Source of the DNA: Pseudomonas abyssi
GTDB taxonomy: Bacteria; Pseudomonadota; Gammaproteobacteria; Pseudomonadales; Pseudomonadaceae
DNA length: 64,000 nt
Direction of reading: 5' to 3'
Assembly: GCF_002307495.1 (NCBI RefSeq)
Contig: NZ_NTMR01000012.1
Span: forward strand, 1-64,000
The notes below the pieces were generated by a model. That model saw only the letters and a list, made by a program, of their open reading frames with translations, was not told the origin of the DNA and made no database searches. Made by a program: the position numbers and the translations under genes. Positions 58,952 to 64,000 of this stretch are shown piece by piece. Numbering within the stretch: the first letter of the stretch is position 1; each line of letters opens with the position of its first letter.

Positions 58952-61228
58952 TTAGAGTGACGCGTATTTCTTGCGCAGACGCTGACGAATCAGTTCTGCG
59001 GCCGTGTTCATCAGGAAGGTGAAGCTCAGCAGCACCAGCGCAGCGAGGAACAGCAATCGGTAATGGGTACTGCCCACTTCGGACTCCGGCATCTCTACCG
59101 CGATGTTGGCCGACAGCGTGCGCATACCCTCGAAGATGTTCCAGTCCATGATCGGCGTGTTGCCGGTGGCCATCAGTACGATCATGGTTTCACCCACGGC
59201 GCGACCCATCCCGATCATCACCGCTGAGAAGATGCCCGGGCTGGCGGTCAGAATGACCACGCGGCTAAGGGTCTGCCAGGGCGAGGCGCCCAGCGCCAGC
59301 GAGCCTTGAGTCAGGTGGCGCGGCACGCTGAAGACCGCATCTTCGGCAATCGAGAAGATGGTCGGAATCACCGCAAAGCCCATGGCCAGACCCACGACCA
59401 GCGAGTTGCGCTGGTCAAAGTTGATGCCCATGTCGCGGGTCAGGAACACGCGCATGTCACCACCGAAGAACCAGGCCTCGATATACACACTCATGGTGAA
59501 GCAGAACCAGCCCAGCACGATCAGCACCGGGATCAGCAGCGCCGCCTCCCAGCCGTCGGGCACGCGCTGGCGCAGCTTGGGTGGCGCCAGACTCCACAGG
59601 TAGGCAAACAGGATGAAGACAATCGGCGTGAGAATCAGCAGCGAAACGATGCCCGGCAGGTTGTCTTCCAGCAGCGGCGCCAGCCAGAGACCGGCCAGAA
59701 AGCCCAGAATCACCGTCGGCAGCGCTTCCATCAGCTCGATCACCGGCTTGACCTTGCGGCGCATCGCCGGTGCCATGAAGTACGCGGTATAGACCGCTGC
59801 AGCGATGGCAATCGGGGTCGCCAGCAGCATCGCGTAGAACGCGGCCTTCAGCGTACCGAAGGTCAGCGGCGCCAGGCTCAGCTTGGGCTCGAACTCGGAG
59901 GTCGCCGAGGTGGACTGCCAGACGTAATCAGGCTCGGGGTAGCTCTCGTACCAGACCTTGCCCCACAGAGAACTCCAGGATACTTCCGGGTGTTCGTTGT
60001 GCACGTCCCAGTAGCTCAGCTGGCCATCGTCATGCTCGACCAGCAGGTGGTCGGCACGCGGACCGATGGCAAAGGCTTGTACCTGCTCACCGCCAAGCGG
60101 TTCGACCAGCAGGTTATTGTGTGCGGTGGAGTTGTAAACGCCCAGTTGCCCCTCGGCATCCAGGCTGAGGAATACCTTGCGGCGCTCTTCCGGCTGGATC
60201 AGGGCAATGGCGTTGCCCTCCTGCTGGTCAAAGCCGCGCACCCGGGTCAGTTGCGGGTTGCCATTGCCACGCACCATAAACCACTGCGCCAGGCCACCAC
60301 TGCTGTCGCCGATAATCAGCGAGATGCCGCCCAGCATGAGACTGGCCGAGGTCACCGACTTGCCGGTGCCTTCCAGCACGCGGTAGCGGCCATTCAGCTC
60401 GCCGCCCTGGCGCAGCGCCAGCACGTCAACATACTGCTCGCCATTGACCACATACATCCACTGCCGCAGCGGGTCGATCAGAATCTGGCGTACGTCGCCG
60501 CTCGCCGCTTCCAGCGTCAGCGCGCGCTCGTTGCGGGTTTCCGCACCGGTCATCAGGTTGCGGGTCACGCTTACCGTGGTGCCCACCAGCTCACGGCCGA
60601 CGCTGGCAGCCAGCACCAGACCATCGCTGTCGCTGCTCATGGCCACTTGGCTCAGCGCGCGGCCCTGCTCATCCAGGGTGATCGGCGCATCGCCATAGGG
60701 AAAGGCCAGGCTCGGAGTAATCAGGCGCACATCATCGGGATAGGTCACCTTGTAGTTGTGCTGGGCAATCAGCACCTGGCCATTGCTCAGGCCGACGACA
60801 AAGCGACGGGAATTGGGGGTTTCGACGCTGAAGCTGGTCACTTCCACGCCAGCCGGAATCGGCAATTGCTGCTGCAGAACCGGTTGCCCGTCCTGCGCCT
60901 TGAAGAAACTCACCTGACCACTGCGGGCCACGCGGATAGCGACCTCACCCTGCTCTTCCATCGCCAGCATCAACGGCGGGTCGTTGGCTTGCACCCAGCT
61001 GGCGCTGTAGCGCTCCCGCTCTTCAATCTCGGCACCACCAAACAGCGGCAGCACTTCGTACAGCAGGTAAAGGAAGATCAACAGAACGGCCACAATGACG
61101 CCCAGACCACCCACCGCAACATACCAGCGGGTGAGATGGTCCTTGAAATGACGCGCTGCACGGTGGCGTTGCATCGCTGGCGTATTGAAGTCCAGGCGAG
61201 AGGTCTTGGGTGGGGATTGAGTAGTCAT
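58952..61228 (-). CDS. pstC: Phosphate ABC transporter permease PstC (long form)
   Basis: A 758-residue permease, more than twice the E. coli length. A membrane helix (about 33-60) precedes a ~380-residue extracytoplasmic domain of repeated beta strands, probably propeller-like. The permease domain covers about 450-755, with the EAA-type loop near HLTQGSLALGASPWQTLSRV. The ATG at 61228 is preferred over a GTG nine bases upstream because AGGG lies about nine bases before it. It is separated from pstS by a terminator, so it gets only part of the pstS transcription. Confidence 0.93.
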   Translation of the reverse strand: MTTQSPPKTSRLDFNTPAMQRHRAARHFKDHLTRWYVAVGGLGVIVAVLLIFLYLLYEVLPLFGGAEIEERERYSASWVQANDPPLMLAMEEQGEVAIRVARSGQVSFFKAQDGQPVLQQQLPIPAGVEVTSFSVETPNSRRFVVGLSNGQVLIAQHNYKVTYPDDVRLITPSLAFPYGDAPITLDEQGRALSQVAMSSDSDGLVLAASVGRELVGTTVSVTRNLMTGAETRNERALTLEAASGDVRQILIDPLRQWMYVVNGEQYVDVLALRQGGELNGRYRVLEGTGKSVTSASLMLGGISLIIGDSSGGLAQWFMVRGNGNPQLTRVRGFDQQEGNAIALIQPEERRKVFLSLDAEGQLGVYNSTAHNNLLVEPLGGEQVQAFAIGPRADHLLVEHDDGQLSYWDVHNEHPEVSWSSLWGKVWYESYPEPDYVWQSTSATSEFEPKLSLAPLTFGTLKAAFYAMLLATPIAIAAAVYTAYFMAPAMRRKVKPVIELMEALPTVILGFLAGLWLAPLLEDNLPGIVSLLILTPIVFILFAYLWSLAPPKLRQRVPDGWEAALLIPVLIVLGWFCFTMSVYIEAWFFGGDMRVFLTRDMGINFDQRNSLVVGLAMGFAVIPTIFSIAEDAVFSVPRHLTQGSLALGASPWQTLSRVVILTASPGIFSAVMIGMGRAVGETMIVLMATGNTPIMDWNIFEGMRTLSANIAVEMPESEVGSTHYRLLFLAALVLLSFTFLMNTAAELIRQRLRKKYASL

Positions 61229-61281
61229 GGCGCACACCCTACAGGGTCAATATGACGGATTGGTTACAGCCAGGTGACGGC

Positions 61282-61315
61282 AAAAAAGGGGCGTGTCGTC
61301 GACACACCCCTTTTT
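61282..61315 (-). terminator. Terminator/attenuator between pstS and pstC
   Basis: AAAAAGGGG-C-GTGTC and GACAC-A-CCCCTTTTT pair with one mismatch around a GTC loop, and a T run follows on the minus strand. Placed inside the operon, it should keep pstS mRNA more abundant than pstCAB-phoU, matching the need for excess binding protein. Confidence 0.8.
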
Positions 61316-61342
61316 CTGGCATCCGTGCCGAAAAGCTGCTGC

Positions 61343-62311
61343 TTAGAAGCCCAGTTCCTGATGGACGTTGTCCACGGCACGCTTGGGCATCGGCACATAA
61401 CCGTCCTTGAAGACCACTTCCTGGCCTTGCTTGGACAGCATCATCTTGACGAACTCGCGCTCCAGCGGAGCCAGCTCGCCATTCGGCGCCTTGTTCACGT
61501 AAACGTAGAGGAAGCGCGACAGCGGGTAGGTACCGGCGATGGCGTTCTCTTCGTTGGCTTCGATGAAGGGTTGGCCTTCCTCAGCTGCCAGCGGAACAGC
61601 GCGAACGCTGGAGGTCTTGTAACCCAGACCGGAGTAACCAACGGCGTTCAGCGACTGGCTGACAGACTGAACAACAGAGGCAGAACCGGGCTGCTCGTTC
61701 ACGCCGCTGCGGAAGTCACCTTTGCACAGTGCGTTTTCTTTGAAGTAACCGTAGGTGCCGGAAACCGAGTTACGGCCGTACAGCTGAATGTCACGGTCAG
61801 CCCAGGCGCCGGTCAGACCCAGCTTGCCCCAAGTGTCCAGATCTTCGCCGCCGCACAGACGGGTAGCAGAGAAGATGCCGTCAACCTGAGCCATGGTCAG
61901 GCCTTCGATCGGGTTGTCTTTGTGTGCGAAGACAGCCAGGGCATCGATGGCAACCGGAATAGCGGTCGGCTTGTAGCCATAGCGCTCTTCGAAAGCCTGG
62001 ATTTCGCTGTCTTTCATCATGCGGCTCATCGGAGCCAGGTTCGACGTACCTTCAGTCAGTGCCGGCGGCGCAGTGGAAGAACCAGCAGCCTGGATCTGCA
62101 CGTTGACGTTGGGGTACAGACGCTTAAATTCTTCGGCCCACAGGGTCATCATGTTGGCCAGAGTATCGGAACCAACGCTGGACAGGTTGCCGGATACGCC
62201 ACCAACGCGCTGGTAGTCTTCCAGCGCCGGGTCAACGGCGGCGAAGCTGGTGCCGGCGACCAGGCCGGTAGCAGCGAAAGTAACGGCAGCGAACAAGCGC
62301 TTGAGTTTCAT
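61343..62311 (-). CDS. pstS: Phosphate-binding periplasmic protein PstS
   Basis: A 322-residue periplasmic binding protein of the phosphate importer. The signal peptide is about 1-24 (ending GTSFA). Phosphate-contact regions include [20 protein letters not shown] and the [17 protein letters not shown] loop, both with Ser/Thr clusters, and [24 protein letters not shown] precedes the ATG. First gene of pstS-C-A-B-phoU, under a row of PHO-box-like repeats. Confidence 0.96.
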   Translation of the reverse strand: MKLKRLFAAVTFAATGLVAGTSFAAVDPALEDYQRVGGVSGNLSSVGSDTLANMMTLWAEEFKRLYPNVNVQIQAAGSSTAPPALTEGTSNLAPMSRMMKDSEIQAFEERYGYKPTAIPVAIDALAVFAHKDNPIEGLTMAQVDGIFSATRLCGGEDLDTWGKLGLTGAWADRDIQLYGRNSVSGTYGYFKENALCKGDFRSGVNEQPGSASVVQSVSQSLNAVGYSGLGYKTSSVRAVPLAAEEGQPFIEANEENAIAGTYPLSRFLYVYVNKAPNGELAPLEREFVKMMLSKQGQEVVFKDGYVPMPKRAVDNVHQELGF

Positions 62312-62367
62312 GTCATTCTCCTGTTGAGGTAGTGTTTGCAACACGCGACTCAGTATCAGAGCGGGTT

Positions 62368-62407
62368 GTGACAACTCTATTCACGAATTATGACAATTGT
62401 GTGAAGC
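62368..62407 (-). promoter_or_regulatory. Tandem PHO-box-like repeats upstream of pstS
   Basis: Read on the minus strand, four heptamers recur every 11 bases: GCTTCAC, TTGTCAT, CGTGAAT and TTGTCAC, against the CTGTCAT consensus. The second (6/7) and fourth (5/7) are strong, the others weak. They lie 57-96 bases before the pstS start, the expected place for PhoB activation. Confidence 0.6.
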
Positions 62408-62545
62408 GCAGAATTTGCAGCAGAACGCTGCCAGACAATGATTGAGAGGCAGGCGGCAATCCCTTACCATAGGCGGCTTGCCGCGTAACGGGCTCGCGCC
62501 GGGGCACGGCACAACAAATACAATAGACCATTACCGAGTCTACCA

Positions 62546-62938
62546 ATGCACGATTTAGATACCGATCCCGTGCCGCAGGGTGAACTGGCTCTCAAAATCA
62601 CCGCTCTGCCACGCGACTGCAACAGCTTTGGCGACATCTATGGGGGGTGGCTGGTGGCACAGATGGACGCCGCCGGCACCAGCATCGCAGCACGCATTGC
62701 CCGTGGCCGCGTCGCCACGGTCGCCATCGACCGCATGGGCTTCATGGTCCCGGTTCCGGTGGGTGCGCAGCTGGCCTTCCACGGCGAGGTGCTGGATATT
62801 GGCCGCAGCTCGATCAAGATCCTGGTCGAAGTCTGGAGCGAAGACCTGGCCCACGATGAAAGCCGCAAGGTCACCGAAGCCACCTTTGTCTTCGTCGCCA
62901 TTGATGACCGCGGTCGTACCCGGGTGATTCCGTCCTGA
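62546..62938 (+). CDS. yciA: Acyl-CoA thioesterase, YciA type
   Basis: A 130-residue hotdog-fold thioesterase that hydrolyses acyl-CoA to free acid and CoA. The catalytic-helix region is NSFGDIYGGWLVAQMDAAGT (about 23-42), and VATVAIDRMGFMVPVPVG matches the YciA branch. It is divergent from pstS. The TRAP transporter genes follow on the same strand 40 bases later; a functional link is not evident. Confidence 0.9.
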   Translation: MHDLDTDPVPQGELALKITALPRDCNSFGDIYGGWLVAQMDAAGTSIAARIARGRVATVAIDRMGFMVPVPVGAQLAFHGEVLDIGRSSIKILVEVWSEDLAHDESRKVTEATFVFVAIDDRGRTRVIPS

Positions 62939-62978
62939 GCAGGTTGGCATCCCCAACCCCCTGACGGACACCTGCTAC

Positions 62979-63539
62979 ATGACCCAACGCTTTCTCTCCG
63001 CCGGGCTTGGCCTTGCCAGGCACATCGACCGTGGCACTAGCCTGCTCGGCCGCGCAGTCGCCTGGCTGACGCTGTTCATGGTGCTGCTGACCTGCGCCGT
63101 GGTCCTGCTGCGCTACGGTTTCAGCATTGGCGCCACCGCCACCCAGGAAATCATCCTCTACGCCCACTCGCTGGTCTTTCTCGGCGCAGCCGCCTGGGCA
63201 CTGCAGCGCGATGCTCATGTACGCGTGGATATCTTTTACCGGCGCATGGGCAATCGCGGCAAGGCGCTGATCGACCTGCTCGGCTGCCTGTTGTTTCTGT
63301 TGCCGATGTGCCTGTTTCTGGCGTGGAACTGCTGGGAATATGTGGCCATGTCCTGGCAGCGTCAGGAGCGCTCCGCCGACGCCGGTGGCCTGCCGTGGGT
63401 CTATGTGCACAAGAGTTTCATCCTGTTGCTGGTCGCCAGCCTGCTGCTGCAGGCCGTGGCGCAGTTGCTCAAGACCCTGGCGGTGCTGGGTGGCATCCAG
63501 AGCACGCATTTGCCGGCAAGCCATGAGGAGCACCTGTGA
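62979..63539 (+). CDS. dctQ: TRAP transporter small permease (DctQ)
   Basis: A 186-residue membrane protein with four hydrophobic segments (about 29-48, 58-76, 98-120 and 140-165). The helical RYGFSIGATATQEIILYAHS and DAHVRVDIFYRRMG segments are typical of DctQ. With DctM it forms the membrane part of a TRAP transporter for organic acids or similar solutes. The binding protein gene is not in this window before dctQ and may lie beyond the right edge. Its stop overlaps the dctM start (TGATG). Confidence 0.92.
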   Translation: MTQRFLSAGLGLARHIDRGTSLLGRAVAWLTLFMVLLTCAVVLLRYGFSIGATATQEIILYAHSLVFLGAAAWALQRDAHVRVDIFYRRMGNRGKALIDLLGCLLFLLPMCLFLAWNCWEYVAMSWQRQERSADAGGLPWVYVHKSFILLLVASLLLQAVAQLLKTLAVLGGIQSTHLPASHEEHL

Positions 63540-64000
63540 TGGGCGGCGAATTTATGGCCATTGCCCTGTTTGTGTGCCTGTGTCTGGCCCTGATGGCGGG
63601 CTTCCCGGTGGCCTTTACCCTGGGCGGCGTATCCCTGCTGTTTGCCGGCATCGGTATCCTGTTCAATCTGTTTGAACCGAGCTTTCTCGGCGCCCTGCCC
63701 AGCCGTCTGTACGGCACCATGACCAACCAGACACTGATGGCGGTGCCGCTGTTCGTGTTCATGGGCGTGATGCTGGAGAAATCCCGCATCGCCGAAGACC
63801 TGCTCGATGCCATGGCCCGGCTGTTCGGCGGACTGCGCGGCGGCCTGGCGTTTTCGGTCTGCATCGTCGGCGCGCTGCTGGCGGCCAGTACCGGGATCGT
63901 TGGCGCCACCGTGGTCACCCTCGGCCTGCTGGCCCTGCCGACCATGCTGCGCCGGGGCTATGACTCGTCACTGGCGACCGGCACGCTGGCGGCGACCGGT
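63539..64000 (+). CDS. dctM: TRAP transporter large permease (DctM), cut by the window end
   Basis: The first 154 codons of a DctM-type permease, still open at position 64000; the family is about 425 residues long. The translation begins MGGEFMAIALFVCLCLALMA and has GFPVAFTLGG, the conserved MAVPLFVFMGVMLEKSRIAED and LRGGLAFSVCIVGALLAAST, all typical of DctM. The substrate cannot be told from this fragment. Confidence 0.93.
   Translation, partial: MGGEFMAIALFVCLCLALMAGFPVAFTLGGVSLLFAGIGILFNLFEPSFLGALPSRLYGTMTNQTLMAVPLFVFMGVMLEKSRIAEDLLDAMARLFGGLRGGLAFSVCIVGALLAASTGIVGATVVTLGLLALPTMLRRGYDSSLATGTLAATG

Noticed and set aside
59306..61255. A 649-codon open frame on the plus strand opposite pstC
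   Set aside because: It is a GC-driven shadow of pstC: the opposite strand encodes a full permease with family motifs, while this frame is rich in His/Gln/Arg with no recognisable domain.

Overview
The window looks like chromosomal core sequence from a GC-rich gammaproteobacterium of the Pseudomonadaceae, most likely outside the P. aeruginosa/P. fluorescens groups (for example the Halopseudomonas/P. pertucinogena side). The evidence is gene content and order: rpmG-rpmB / radC / coaBC-dut-algC-argB, pyrE / crc, rph / yicC, gmk-rpoZ-spoT-ridA, oxyR-recG, an HDOD gene, hup, rubredoxin reductase-rubredoxin, ubiC-ubiA, phoB-phoR, a response regulator, and phoU-pstBACS. From memory this follows the order of P. 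aeruginosa PA5315-PA5369. A true Crc (ExoIII fold with its catalytic residues lost) is a family marker. I saw no rRNA, tRNA, CRISPR array, integrase or transposase gene.

Layout. 1-9.2 kb: a chemotaxis receptor, a cyclase-family hydrolase, UppP, a PAS-GGDEF-EAL protein, a membrane fatty acid desaturase and a DUF4124/M23 protein. 9.2-20.8 kb: ribosomal proteins L33 and L28, RadC, CoA and dUTP enzymes, AlgC, ArgB, PyrE, Crc, RNase PH and YicC. 20.8-27.9 kb: an accessory block for allantoin use (allA, allE, puuE on minus; racemase and NCS1 permease on plus; a GntR/FCD regulator with two matching palindromes in the divergent promoter region), then EthD and DUF2254 genes. 28-44.7 kb: core genes from gmk to phoR plus a divergent response regulator. 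45.0-53.8 kb: a compact ten-gene plus-strand operon of unknown function. 53.8-55.6 kb: an iron-dependent alcohol dehydrogenase and a cytochrome c551. 55.6-62.3 kb: phoU-pstB-pstA-pstC-pstS, with a terminator between pstS and pstC and PHO-box-like repeats upstream of pstS. 62.5-64 kb: a YciA-type thioesterase and a TRAP transporter (DctQ complete, DctM cut by the window end).

The most interesting part is 45032-53740. Six of its ten proteins share parts of one architecture that I cannot assign to a known system. It has an N-terminal helix (hydrophobic, AQxxLD core), a G-F/Y-x-P-x-F-Y strand motif, and a C-terminal K/R-L/I-V/S-x-I/V/L-P motif often preceded by SAEGSS. Around this core the operon carries an OmpA-like peptidoglycan-binding domain, two PASTA-like domains, a protein with L7/L12-like repeats, a TPR protein and an Arg/Gln-rich coiled-coil protein. 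None of the ten has a visible signal peptide or membrane helix. My inference is a multi-subunit cytoplasmic assembly that can contact the cell wall; its function is unknown.

The other systems fit together conventionally. PhoBR and Pst form the phosphate regulon, with a PHO-box candidate at phoB and a row of them at pstS. The allantoin genes convert allantoin to allantoate and then ureidoglycine-derived products to glyoxylate and urea, but the allantoate amidohydrolase step is not encoded here. Crc candidates (A-rich CA motifs abutting ribosome binding sites) precede two catabolic-type genes in this same window. Start codons were chosen from ribosome binding sites and family length where the longest reading frame looked wrong.
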